Source: Petroclostridium sp. X23 (GTDB lineage Bacteria > Bacillota > Clostridia > SK-Y3). Taken from it: a DNA stretch of 64,000 nt. The stretch's first letter is position 1. Every line of letters starts with the position of its first letter. The position numbers and the translations under genes were made by a program. The DNA lies in assembly GCF_030013905.1 (NCBI RefSeq), contig NZ_CP124862.1, forward strand, positions 806,001 through 870,000. Reading direction: 5' to 3'. Below the pieces are notes generated by a model, which saw only the letters and a program-made list of their open reading frames with translations, was not told the DNA's origin and made no database searches. Shown in pieces: positions 19,325 to 27,907 of this stretch.

Positions 19325-20581
19325 TTACTGTACGATATGAATCTCTATAATGTATTTTCCTATAGACCTATCCATCTCCGCAATCTCCTGGTTCAACCGC
19401 TCCTGCTCCTGAATTAATACCGACAGTTCATTATTGATTTTCTCCATTTCTTCCTGATTCGAAGTAGTATTTAACTTTTGCTGTAACTCGGCAATCTGTT
19501 TTTGTACATTGTCACATTGACTCAATAGGTTATGATAACGGCTTGTTTCATCTGCCTCATTATGGTCTGTTGTAAATTCCAGTCCCGCAGCACGTACCGA
19601 TGAGATCAGTTCTGAGTATTTGTCCTTTGCAATATATACGATTGGTTTTTCATTTTTGAATCTTAGTTCAAAATAGCCGTCGAAATCATTCAGCTTTGTT
19701 TGCAACTCTTTCCAGATGGCTTCCGCATCCTGCTGCGATGTATTTATTACCGCGTAGTAAACCATAAGGGGTTTTTTATCCCTGTATATGCCCCGGCATA
19801 CAGTCTCTTTTTTAGCCGTCTTAGAAATACTACTGCTCCCATCTTGCAGTCCACTGCCTGAATCAGGTGCATCTGCTGCTGTAGATGGAATAGCTGCAGC
19901 CATTGGCAGTTGTTTCTGTGTGGGTTGCTCTTGTGGAGGCAGTTCTTGTATGCGTTCTAATTGTTGTGTTTCTTCTTTCACTGTCCTCTCTTGCTCTGAC
20001 CGCTCCATTAATACGGAAGATTTTTTCTCCGGAACTATCATAGCCATAGATTGGCTCTCCATTTTTGAGGACTGCGTGTCCATTTTCTCTTTATTTTCAA
20101 CAGGCATATCCGCAAGAACCGTTTTCTCACCGTTACCCATTTCCGGCATCTCTTCTTCAGCTGCTTCCCCTGCCATACTCGTACTGTATTCAAGCTGCGC
20201 ATCACTGACATACGCCTTTTCGGTCTTTTGCATCGAATTCGAAATAGTGTCAAAGGCTTGGGACTTTAAAACAAATACCAGCAGTATTCCGGCTGCTATT
20301 CCTGAATATATGCGCCAATTCAAGTACCAAGGAGGTTTCACAGGTGTTCTGTCATGTTGAGCTTGGACCAACTTCTCGTGCAATTCATGTTGAAAGTTTT
20401 CAGGTACTTCTAATTCTTCAAAGCTATGACAACTTTCTACGACAGATTGAAGTAATTGCAGCTCTTCTCTACACTCAGCACATGATTCTATATGCTTGTT
20501 AAAACTAACTAGTTCAATATCATTCAGCTCATTATCTATATATAAAGACATCATTTCTCTTATCGGTTCACATTTTAGCAT
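19325..20581 (-). CDS. Anti-sigma factor with zinc-finger (zf-HC2) and DUF4349-like tail
   Basis: 418 aa. N-terminal zinc anti-sigma domain with H-x3-C-x2-C (HIESCAEC, residues about 30-37), one membrane helix at about 92-108, a Glu/Gln/Met-rich extracytoplasmic linker (about 125-245) and a C-terminal extracytoplasmic domain ending in a coiled coil (about 350-405). The cytosolic zinc domain would hold the ECF sigma factor encoded 18 bp upstream until an envelope signal acts. Confidence 0.88.
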   Translation of the reverse strand: MLKCEPIREMMSLYIDNELNDIELVSFNKHIESCAECREELQLLQSVVESCHSFEELEVPENFQHELHEKLVQAQHDRTPVKPPWYLNWRIYSGIAAGILLVFVLKSQAFDTISNSMQKTEKAYVSDAQLEYSTSMAGEAAEEEMPEMGNGEKTVLADMPVENKEKMDTQSSKMESQSMAMIVPEKKSSVLMERSEQERTVKEETQQLERIQELPPQEQPTQKQLPMAAAIPSTAADAPDSGSGLQDGSSSISKTAKKETVCRGIYRDKKPLMVYYAVINTSQQDAEAIWKELQTKLNDFDGYFELRFKNEKPIVYIAKDKYSELISSVRAAGLEFTTDHNEADETSRYHNLLSQCDNVQKQIAELQQKLNTTSNQEEMEKINNELSVLIQEQERLNQEIAEMDRSIGKYIIEIHIVQ

Positions 20582-20599
20582 TCAAATCCCTCCTTTCGA

Positions 20600-21193
20600 T
20601 TAATTAGACGATATATGATTTGAAAAGTTCCTCTCTTTTAATAATATGTTCTTCAATGCGTTGCGTGCTCTATTAATACGGGATTTTACAGTTCCTAAAG
20701 AACATTGTAAGATATTAGATATCTCTTCATATGAAAATCCGTTTATATCTCTTAAAATAATAGCAACTTTATGTTCATCATTCAAGCTTTCTATTGCTTT
20801 TCGTACTTCTTCTCTTAATTCTTTTTCTTCAACCAGTTGATCCGGACCAGGACCTTCATCCTCCATTTGGACGTTTATCTCTCCATCCTCCAGTTGAATA
20901 GTAGAATTTATCGAGACAACTGCCGCCTTTTTTCTCTTTCTTACCTCATCAAGACATACATTTGTAGCAATTCGATAGATCCACGTAGAAAGAGAAGACT
21001 CTTCCTTAAAATTTGAAATAGACTTATATACTTTTAGGAAAACTTCCTGTGCCATATCCGATGCATCATCAGGATTGCCTAATATTCTATATGCAATATT
21101 AAATACTTTTTTCTGATAGTTTTCTATAAGCTGTTCAAAAGCAGCCATATCTCCACCCTTGCACTTTTGAACCATCATCTTTTCTTGACTCAT
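20600..21193 (-). CDS. ECF-type RNA polymerase sigma factor
   Basis: 197 aa with sigma-2 (about 20-90, including DASDMAQEVFLKVYKSI and WIYRIATN) and sigma-4 (about 130-185, with FSYEEISNILQCSLGTVKSRINRAR). SigW/RpoE-like group. Upstream AAGGGAG is about 11 nt from ATG. Co-transcribed with its anti-sigma factor. Target promoters cannot be read from this window. Confidence 0.93.
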   Translation of the reverse strand: MSQEKMMVQKCKGGDMAAFEQLIENYQKKVFNIAYRILGNPDDASDMAQEVFLKVYKSISNFKEESSLSTWIYRIATNVCLDEVRKRKKAAVVSINSTIQLEDGEINVQMEDEGPGPDQLVEEKELREEVRKAIESLNDEHKVAIILRDINGFSYEEISNILQCSLGTVKSRINRARNALKNILLKERNFSNHISSN

Positions 21194-21421
21194 TCAATTA
21201 TCACTCCCTTCATATGATTGGGAAATATCATAATCCATCTATGTATATGTGATTTTATAATAACAAAATGATATTACCTATATTTTATATAAGTAAGCAT
21301 GGACATAATTGTTCTTATATTACCACACATTTATTACAAAACTATTAATGCATAGATACTCCGCATCATAATATCGAATTTTCCGGAAAAATGTCTGGAA
21401 AAATTTTTTTTTAAATTACTA

Positions 21422-21450
21422 TTGCTTTTTTGATTAAGTTCTTGTATAAT
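21422..21450 (+). promoter_or_regulatory. Promoter of tRNA-Leu
   Basis: TTGCTT at 21422-21427 and TATAAT at 21445-21450 with 17-bp spacing, ending 22 bp before the tRNA. Confidence 0.75.
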
Positions 21451-21472
21451 AATCAATGTTCCCAAAAAACAT

Positions 21473-21559
21473 GCCGATGTGATGGAATTGGCAGACGTAG
21501 TGGACTCAAAATCCACCGGTGGCAACACCGTGCCGGTTCGACTCCGGCCATCGGCACCA
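21473..21559 (+). tRNA. tRNA-Leu (anticodon CAA)
   Basis: 87 nt with acceptor stem GCCGATG/CATCGGC, anticodon loop CTCAAAA (anticodon CAA, codon UUG), a long class II variable arm, T-loop GGTTCGACTCC and an encoded CCA end. Its 3' end faces a tyrosine integrase gene 114 bp away, so it is the probable attachment site of the following element. Confidence 0.97.
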
Positions 21560-21565
21560 AAAAAC

Positions 21566-21608
21566 AAAGCTCTTAAAATCGCTAACCATGCGAATTTGAG
21601 AGTTTTTC
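21566..21608 (+). terminator. Terminator after tRNA-Leu
   Basis: Imperfect 17-bp stem (about 14 pairs) around the loop at 21582-21588, followed by a T-run. Confidence 0.6.
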
Positions 21609-21672
21609 TTTTTATCTCGGTAGTTCATATATTTCCCTCCCTTACTCCTTAGTTATCAGCATCCCTCCAATC

Positions 21673-22828
21673 TCAGGAGGGATATACTCCAATGATTGCA
21701 TTTGCAGAAGCAACTTTTGAACTGAAGTCCAAATGCGTATAGATATTTGATGTAGTAGAAATATCGCTATGCCCTAACCATTCCTGTATCTCCTTTAGGC
21801 TAACTCCATTGGCGTATAATAAACTTGCACAACTGTGGCGAAGATCATGAAAGCGAATTTTTTTCAGATTGTGGTTCTTTAAGACGATTGCAAAATGCTG
21901 TGTAATATAATTGGGCTTGACTCTTTCTCCAATCTCATTCACATAAATATAATCCAGATAATCTTTGCAATACGCGTTTCCGCAAACTTTTCGATTGAGT
22001 TCCTGCTGCGCTTTCAATCTATGGAGTAATTCTTCAAAAGGCACTACCAGCGGCAGTGTGCGATAACTTGATTTTGTCTTTGTGCGGTCTTTTGCTATTG
22101 TAGTAATTTTCCCATCCAAAGTTACCTCAGTTACCGTATGCTTAATGGTCAATGTTTTTTTCTCAAAGTCAATAGCTTCCCACTTTAGTCCTACAATCTC
22201 GCTTCGCCGCAGTCCATAAAACGCGCCTAAAATGACAGCAATCTCTATCTTTTGATGTCTAACCACATCAAATAAATTATCTAATTCACTTTTATCATAG
22301 ATACTACCGACGAATTTCCCCTTCTTAGGACGTTCAATCCGGTCAGCAGGATTATAGTCTATCAATCCTATTTTAAAGGCATGTTGTAACGCCTTCCGGA
22401 TGTTTGCATGACGATGAATAACCGTGTTGGCACTCAATCCCGTTTCATTAAGCTCATATTGATAATAATCCTGTATATGCTTTGGAGTTAGGTCTTTCAG
22501 TTTTATCTTTTTTTCTTCAAAATAAGGATTTATTTTGTTTTTAATACAGTAGGAATAAGATGCATAAGTAGTCATTTCAACACTGTTTTTCATCATCTCC
22601 AACCAGCTTAAAAGGTACTCTGTAAACAAGATATCATCAGAGTCTATTGATTTATTTTGATCGAAATTTTTTCGTGCATCCTGCAACATTGCTTCAGCAC
22701 GTTTTTTTATTCCCTTTTATGGGCAGTCCTGTACTAATGGACTTTGTTCGCCGGTTCCCATTTACATCTTTATAATTGAGAATAATATGGAAATAACCGT
22801 TTTTCTCTCGCAGATGTCCTGCTACCAT
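21673..22828 (-). pseudogene. int: Tyrosine integrase of a tRNA-Leu element, frameshifted
   Basis: Reading from ATG 22828 (AGGAGGT 8 nt upstream) gives an arm-binding-type N-terminus MVAGHLREKNGYFHIILNYK. The frame then fails at a run of seven A (22702-22708 on the plus strand as T). One base fewer would join it to the 338-aa downstream frame. That part has the core-binding domain and the catalytic set: Arg (LRRSEI), HDLRHSCASLLY, GHSDISTTSNIYTH (Tyr). Full length would be about 385 aa, as in Tn916-type integrases. Either a real +1 mutation, a sequencing error, or slippage rescue. Confidence 0.85.
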
Positions 22829-22929
22829 AATATGTAACCTCCTTGAAAAGTAACAGTTTAAATTCACCTACCACTGACTATTACAGTGTAGCAGGCTTTA
22901 TAATGTATTTCAAATGTACAAACGATATT

Positions 22930-23151
22930 TTACGCACTAGATTCTTGTACGACATCTAAGTATTCAAAAATATGAAGCTTTGGAATTTTATAAGATCTAC
23001 CTATCTTAAAATGTTTTATTTGATTTTGTTTCAAAAGACGATATCCGGTTTTTGTGCTGATATTGCCTAGCATTTCGCACATCTGCTCTACGTTTACTAC
23101 ATCCGGATATTCTCGAAAGATTAATTTATATGCCTCATTATTCTTTAGCAA
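22930..23151 (-). CDS. xis: Excisionase-type small HTH protein
   Basis: 73 aa with a MerR-like helix-turn-helix: VVNVEQMCEMLG, TKTGYRLLKQNQIKHFKIGRSYKIPK. This is the HTH_17/excisionase signature. It lies directly upstream of the integrase in the usual xis-int order. The start is TTG at 23151 with AAAGGGG 8 nt upstream. Confidence 0.85.
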   Translation of the reverse strand: MLKNNEAYKLIFREYPDVVNVEQMCEMLGNISTKTGYRLLKQNQIKHFKIGRSYKIPKLHIFEYLDVVQESSA

Positions 23152-23818
23152 AGTATCAGCCCCTTTCTATTGTAATATAGTATGCATATATTAGGAGCAC
23201 GCCTTTGATTGGATGCACATATATGTTTGCATAGATAGACGTACCCCTAATCTGCATTTCTGCTTTGGTTCTATCCGATGACTAACCGCCACTGAGACTC
23301 CCACTTCTTTAAGCGTGAAATAAGTGGCGCTAAGTCCCTGGATAACGATTTCTAACCTTCAGACCGAGTACCTGTACCCGGAGGGTGTAAAACTCACTCT
23401 GAAGGTTAGAACTCTGTTTATATTAATTCATCCGGTAGACAGCGGTTGACTGTCCTCATAGGAATTCCACCTCCCCGTCAGCGACCGGGGCGCACTCTAG
23501 GACTTAACCTCGACTGTACGCAAGTATCATTATCCCTCCGTATGTGTCATCGCCTTAAATGTAACCTTCATTATTTATTGCAAAGGTATTGATCGCTCAC
23601 ACCTTGCCTCTATCAATCTATAAAAAGCATTTACTTGGGTTGCAATCCAGCATAATGGCAGACAGATGATCTTGGCGCACCTGCAATCTGGCTATCCTTT
23701 AAAGGACATACGGGGAAAGTACCGGATAAAACACTTATTTAATTCTCAAGGTTCAACTGAGGGGGTAGAGTTTGTCCCTCTATTAATCAGCAGATTTTTT
23801 AGGCGTTTGTTGCACCCC
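23152..23818 (-). ncRNA. 667-nt non-coding region of the integrative element with stable folds
   Basis: No open frame of note on either strand. It contains a perfect 13-bp inverted repeat (23351-23363 / 23398-23410) enclosing further stems to a 3-nt loop, and a GC-rich hairpin at 23474-23491. GC is higher than the flanks. It lies between the sigma-like gene and xis. I infer a structured RNA or a transfer/regulatory region; I do not recognise a named RNA family. Confidence 0.45.
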
Positions 23819-24241
23819 TTACAAATATTTTTTTAAAAATTTTTCAATATTTTTTAGTGCCTTATCGATTGAACGAGATATCTGGCTTTTATTCACTCCT
23901 TCAATCCTTGCTATTTGAGATTTACTCATATCCAAAAAGAAATGTGCATACACGCGCTTGGCCTGCTTGTCCGGCAGACTGTTTATAGCGGCATACAGTT
24001 CCTGACTGATAAGTTTTCGCTCATAGATTTCCTCCGGCGATAAAACAAGTAGTACAACATCCTTTTCAATACCGTCCTCAGCATTAAGTGAATAGTATGC
24101 TTTGTGTACACGCCTGCGCTCAAAGTCAGCATGTTCTTTTCGATTAATCTGTTTGAATAGCTCTGCAACTTCATCTGGTACTTCAACGAAAATGTCAGAT
24201 TTATAGAACGGGTATAAATCCCGTAAATTAATCCTTTTCAT
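23819..24241 (-). CDS. Tn916-ORF7-like sigma-70 family protein of mobile elements
   Basis: 140 aa. It begins MKRINLRDLYPFYKSD and has a region-4-like helix-turn-helix at the C-terminus (LPDKQAKRVYAHFFLDMSK, then SQIARIEGVNKSQISRSIDKAL). This layout is found in regulatory genes of Tn916-like and related conjugative elements, where they act in element transcription. It supports the view that tRNA-Leu to about 24.5 kb is the remnant of an integrative element. Confidence 0.85.
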   Translation of the reverse strand: MKRINLRDLYPFYKSDIFVEVPDEVAELFKQINRKEHADFERRRVHKAYYSLNAEDGIEKDVVLLVLSPEEIYERKLISQELYAAINSLPDKQAKRVYAHFFLDMSKSQIARIEGVNKSQISRSIDKALKNIEKFLKKYL

Positions 24242-24802
24242 GTCGAACCTCCGTTTTGATTTTTTTTAGGTAAAAAACCAAAACAGAGGGTGGAGAGCGA
24301 CACCTGGTAAAACTTCTATTTTCACGACAAAAAAAGCCCACATGGACACAATCCAGATAAGCTTTTTTGAGATTTACGCTATTACATATCCTGATTATAG
24401 GTTCTGGTAGTTCTACTTGTTGGCCGTATTTGCCCCTTAACCAGAATAGACTTTTTTGATAGTTCAATATTAGTTAAGATACATAAAATGATGTCTGCTT
24501 CATTACGCAAGACCGCTACTTGGTAGCGGCCATTGCTCTTTGGTAAATTTGATAAACATTAAAATCCCCTCCGAACTCTCAAGTTTGGAGGGGATTGGTT
24601 TAGGCATGGAAAAAGCCCCGCCAAACTCACACTTTTTTTATTTAGCGAATGTCACTTTTTCCTGTTTGAACTTTAATGTAAACCCTATTAAATATGGCTT
24701 TATGTTTATAATACGTTTTTACAGTTCCTATTTTTATAGATATCCTATATCGTTTCACCTTCCTAACAGGAACTGTAAACTGTTAACGGAGGTGAACTAA
24801 CA
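24242..24802. other. Intergenic part of the decayed element
   Basis: No convincing gene. A 79-codon minus frame (24228-24467) overlaps the sigma-like gene and has no recognised family. The stretch holds a small hairpin (24512-24528), a terminator (24563-24596) and a 12-bp inverted repeat (24718-24729 / 24768-24779) just upstream of a short plus-strand gene start. Confidence 0.5.
24563..24596. terminator. Terminator-like hairpin in the element
   Basis: 10-bp GC-rich stem (24563-24572 / 24587-24596) with an A/T base on both sides, so it can act in both directions. Confidence 0.65.
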
Positions 24803-24999
24803 ATGCATAATGATTTTGACAAATTGAGGGATATTCTTAAAACTACACGGAAAGCAACCTTGATACAAATTTAGTAGATGAATTACGAAAGGATTTGAAG
24901 CAGACCATCAAGTCTCAAAAAATCACCACTATACTTGTTACACATAACAGAGAGGATGCAGATTTTCTTGCTGATAAAATCATTCAGTTATCTGCTTAA
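24803..24999 (+). pseudogene. Debris: short ORF start joined to the C-terminus of an ABC ATPase
   Basis: ATG 24803 follows a good AGGTGA site and encodes 23 residues (MHNDFDKLRDILKTTRKATL..) to TAG 24874. A second frame, 24856-24999, encodes 47 residues of a typical ABC ATPase tail: NLDTNLVDELRKDL, TTILVTHNREDADFLADKI (D-loop, H-loop). Walker A and signature are absent. This is a deletion scar, followed directly by a terminator. Confidence 0.65.
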
Positions 25000-25023
25000 C
25001 TTTTATTTACTATATACAATAAT

Positions 25024-25066
25024 AAAAAGAATTTGCTGCCAAGTACATCAGCAGCAGATTCTTTTT
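25024..25066. terminator. Strong terminator after the ABC fragment
   Basis: 16-bp stem (25024-25039 / 25051-25066) with one wobble pair, A-run before and T-run after. It serves the plus-strand remnant and the convergent DUF1540 gene. Confidence 0.8.
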
Positions 25067-25074
25067 GTTGACTA

Positions 25075-25248
25075 CTATCTTCCTTCCGGTATAAATGTCG
25101 CACAATCAGTTTCCTGTGAATCACTTGCATTTCTTGGTTGCACTTCTATTCTTTCTGCTGCGCAATAATCACCATTCATATAATAGTGGCAGGTGTTTAC
25201 TACACATTTAATTCCTTGATTCGGATGATTCATTTTATTTACTTGCAT
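25075..25248 (-). CDS. DUF1540 small Cys protein
   Basis: 57 aa with the DUF1540 pattern C-x4-C-x8-C..C: segments IKCVVNTCHYYMNGDYCAAERIEV (written in parts: IKCVVNTCHYY, NGDYCAAERIEV) and ETDCATF. Probably metal-binding and common in clostridia, function unknown. GGGAGGGG lies a few nt before ATG. Confidence 0.85.
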   Translation of the reverse strand: MQVNKMNHPNQGIKCVVNTCHYYMNGDYCAAERIEVQPRNASDSQETDCATFIPEGR

Positions 25249-25413
25249 ATTTATCCCCTCCCTAAAAAAATATTTGCAGTTGTATTATTTGAACAAAACA
25301 TGTACTCTATTCCGCTTGATAAAATTTTTTATAAGTCCAGATAAATCATATTGATTTGCACATACTAAATATAGTTCAGAATATATCAACCTAAAACACT
25401 TGGAGGAAAGCAA

Positions 25414-26019
25414 ATGAGTAAAGTACTGTATATTAAAGCAAATGCAAAACCGGAAGGTGTATCAAGAACCTATAGAATCTCTGATAGTTTTATAGAATCA
25501 TATAAGCAAAGTCATCCAAATGATGAAATCATATCCTTAGATTTATATAAAGAGGATATAGATTTTTTATCAATAGATGATATTAATACTGTATTTGGTC
25601 CCAAAGATGATAAAAATAAGAATCATCCAATTTTAAAATACGCATACCAATTTGCTGAAGTTGATAAATATGTAATTGCAGAACCCATGTGGAATTTGAG
25701 TATTCCTGCTATTTTAAAAGCATACATTGATTATATTTGTGTGGTTGGAATTACATTCAAGTATACCGAAGATGGTCCTGTTGGCTTATGTCAAGGAAAA
25801 AAAGCAATAAATATCTCTGCAAGAGGCGGGCAATATGCCGTCGAGCCATTTTCATCTTTTGAAATGGGAGACAGATACTTAAGGGCAATATTAGGTTTCT
25901 TAGGAATTACTGACTTCACTACTATATCAGCTGACGGATTAGATATTGCTGGCAATAATGTTGAGTCAATCATAGAAGATGCAATAAAAGATTCAGAAGG
26001 AAAAGCTAAGAACTTTTAA
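25414..26019 (+). CDS. azoR: FMN-dependent NADH-azoreductase
   Basis: 201 aa flavodoxin-fold quinone/azo reductase of the AzoR family: N-terminal VLYIKANAKPEGVSRTYRIS (FMN phosphate site), AEPMWNLSIPAILKAYIDYI and SARGGQY. It reduces quinones and azo compounds with NADH, probably for thiol or electrophile stress. GGAGGAAAGCAA precedes ATG. Single gene with a shared bidirectional terminator. Confidence 0.93.
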   Translation: MSKVLYIKANAKPEGVSRTYRISDSFIESYKQSHPNDEIISLDLYKEDIDFLSIDDINTVFGPKDDKNKNHPILKYAYQFAEVDKYVIAEPMWNLSIPAILKAYIDYICVVGITFKYTEDGPVGLCQGKKAINISARGGQYAVEPFSSFEMGDRYLRAILGFLGITDFTTISADGLDIAGNNVESIIEDAIKDSEGKAKNF

Positions 26020-26043
26020 TTTCTCTCATGAAAATTCATCCTT

Positions 26044-26088
26044 ATAAAAGAAGAACTCGCTCATTGTTAAAGCAAGTTTTTCTTTTAT
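26044..26088. terminator. Bidirectional terminator between azoR and the cupin gene
   Basis: 18-bp stem (26044-26061 / 26071-26088) with two wobble pairs, A-run on the left and T-run on the right, between convergent genes. Confidence 0.85.
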
Positions 26089-26097
26089 GCTAATATT

Positions 26098-26361
26098 TTA
26101 TTCTTCAACCACTGGGACTAAAAATGAGCACACATAAAGGTTCCCATCTGTCCTTAAAGAGTGCATGGTTCCTGCCGTAACAGTAAATACTTTTCCAACA
26201 GTCAGCTCAATTTCTCCATTTTCTAAGACACCAAATCCGCTTCCTGCAATGCAATAAAAAAGCTCATCGCTTTTATCGTGCTTATGCAGCGGCACCTTCT
26301 TTGCAGCGTCGATATGATAAACGTTTGAAACAATACTACTCCTTACTAGTTCAATATCCAT
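26098..26361 (-). CDS. Cupin-domain protein
   Basis: 87 aa single-domain cupin_2. Motif 1 PLHKHDKSDELFYCIAGSG gives two His and a Glu for metal; motif 2 is VTAGTMHSLRT. Small metal-binding barrel, substrate unknown. It stands alone between azoR and the HD-GYP remnant. Confidence 0.85.
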   Translation of the reverse strand: MDIELVRSSIVSNVYHIDAAKKVPLHKHDKSDELFYCIAGSGFGVLENGEIELTVGKVFTVTAGTMHSLRTDGNLYVCSFLVPVVEE

Positions 26362-26402
26362 AATCCACCTCTATTTCTTATCATAATAAATATTCTCTAT
26401 CA

Positions 26403-27290
26403 TTATTCCTTAAAAACTCTTTTTATATCATCTGTTATCACTTTATCCAGCGCACCTTCTTGGACCATTTGGTCTAGAATTTCTGTAGCCTGTTTGTGCG
26501 TCAAGGGCAAACGATATGGCCTTTCTTCCATTAAAGCCTGATAAACATCAAGGCATGCAATAATACGAGAATTAAAGTCAAGTTCCTGGCCTGTCTTCCC
26601 AAAAGGATATCCTCTTCCGTTTAGTTTCTCATGATGGTTTGAAGCCCATTCCGTAATATCTTCAAACCCTGTAATCTCCTGCAAGCTCAATTTTGTATAA
26701 TATGGATGCTGTTTTATTATATCAAACTCTCTTTCGTCAAGCCTGCCAGGCTTATCGAGAATAGCGTTATTGATTGCAAGCTTACCTATATCATGTAAAT
26801 CTGCTGCAATCATCAATTTGTAAATTTCATCTGCCGGTTTTTTATAAACCCCCCCTATGGTTGCAGCTTTCTCTGACAGCTTACTGGAATGCTTTTGAGT
26901 AAACCTTGATTTCGCATCTATAATTTTAGAGAATACTTTTGTTATATCATGAATTTTGCTTAACGACATCTCCATGCTAAAATTGGGCATATTCCTTCGG
27001 ATAGAAAAGTTGATAAACTCATCCTTCAAATCAAGCCAGAAATACGGTGTATGGCTGACTTCTATGAACGCATTTACAAGCCGCGGAGCGAACATGGTGT
27101 TTTCATGAATTTTTACAAAAGCTTGAACTCTTTGCTTATCTTCAATGTACATTTCTTTCAAAGATGAATTCAGCTCTATCGTATCAGCAATCTTAATGAT
27201 TTGTGCCATTATTGGTATTTGCTCTCCTTTTATACCGAAGAAACCTGTCCCATCGTAATTTTCATGATGGTATTTAATAACGTCTTTATG
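26403..27290 (-). pseudogene. Tandem HD-GYP phosphodiesterase, N-terminal half lost
   Basis: A complete C-terminal HD-GYP domain is present (DLHDIGKLAI, NHHEKLNGRGYP, ACLDVYQALMEERPYR), the fold that hydrolyses cyclic di-GMP. Upstream of ATG 27209 the same frame continues for 27 codons encoding the end of a first HD-GYP domain (YHHENYDGTGFFG..GEQIPI), then meets TAG at 27291-27293. The gene was a two-domain enzyme whose first domain is deleted. AAAGGAG lies 14 nt before ATG 27209, so a 268-aa product may still be made. Confidence 0.75.
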
Positions 27291-27355
27291 CTAAAGAATT
27301 ACATTCATATAATCCAATGCACATGTTGTTTATATTCAAATTCTTAATATCATGA

Positions 27356-27590
27356 TTATCTAGTTAATAATTTAAATACTTCTTCATTCTTAATGACCTC
27401 TTCAATAGACTCAATTCCTAATTGTTTTAGGAGCTTTTCATATTGAAATTATCAAAGGGTGTCATTATCATAGAGTCCTCACCGAACGCATTCATCAGTT
27501 TGGTCGCTTTCTCTACTCCGATATTTGTTCTTGGTCCGCCGACACAATCTCCTTCACACCCCATACCTTCAATAAAATTTACCTTTTGAT
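27356..27590 (-). pseudogene. [FeFe]-hydrogenase C-terminal fragment
   Basis: Two frames together read as the end of an iron-only hydrogenase. NFIEGMGCEGDCVGGP carries the C-x3-C pair that binds the H-cluster. After one single-base frameshift near 27445 comes YEKLLKQLGIESIEEVI and a stop at 27356. The catalytic body is missing. The fragment abuts and overlaps the end of the DUF2249 gene, so it is a deletion joint. Confidence 0.65.
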
Positions 27591-27815
27591 AAGCACAACC
27601 CTGCATAATTCCGGTCCCTGCTCTGTATATTTCCAATCATATTGATCCGGATAATCTATAGAAAGCTTATATTGTAACAAGGGACGCATATCATGGTCAT
27701 TTATCAACTCCATTTTTTCACCGGATGCTAAACTTTCAAAAGCACTGGAAACAGTTGGATATCTGTCTATGGGTTGGTGTTTTGTTATATCAATCTGTAG
27801 TTTGATATCGCTCAT
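27579..27815 (-). CDS. DUF2249-domain protein
   Basis: 78 aa matching DUF2249: AFESLASGEKMELINDHDMRPL, GPELCRVVLIKR (first segment in parts: AFESLASGEKMEL, INDHDMRPL). The family is small, cytosolic and found beside hemerythrin, NO and anaerobic redox genes. AAGGAG site before ATG. Its 3' end overlaps the hydrogenase debris by about 12 bp, but the stop codon looks normal for the family. Confidence 0.8.
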   Translation of the reverse strand: MSDIKLQIDITKHQPIDRYPTVSSAFESLASGEKMELINDHDMRPLLQYKLSIDYPDQYDWKYTEQGPELCRVVLIKR

Positions 27816-27907
27816 ATATTTGCTCTCCTTTCAAAAACTCCTGTTATAATAAGATAAAGTCTTTCGGCACAAAAGCTAAGTTACATTATCTTGATATTTC
27901 ACGTTCA

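Noticed and set aside
23152..23818. Group II intron or IStron
   Set aside because: I saw no domain V-like motif, no reverse transcriptase and no tnpA/tnpB. It stays a candidate non-coding region.
24228..24467. 79-codon minus-strand frame as a gene
   Set aside because: It overlaps the sigma-like gene, has no family and no ribosome site.
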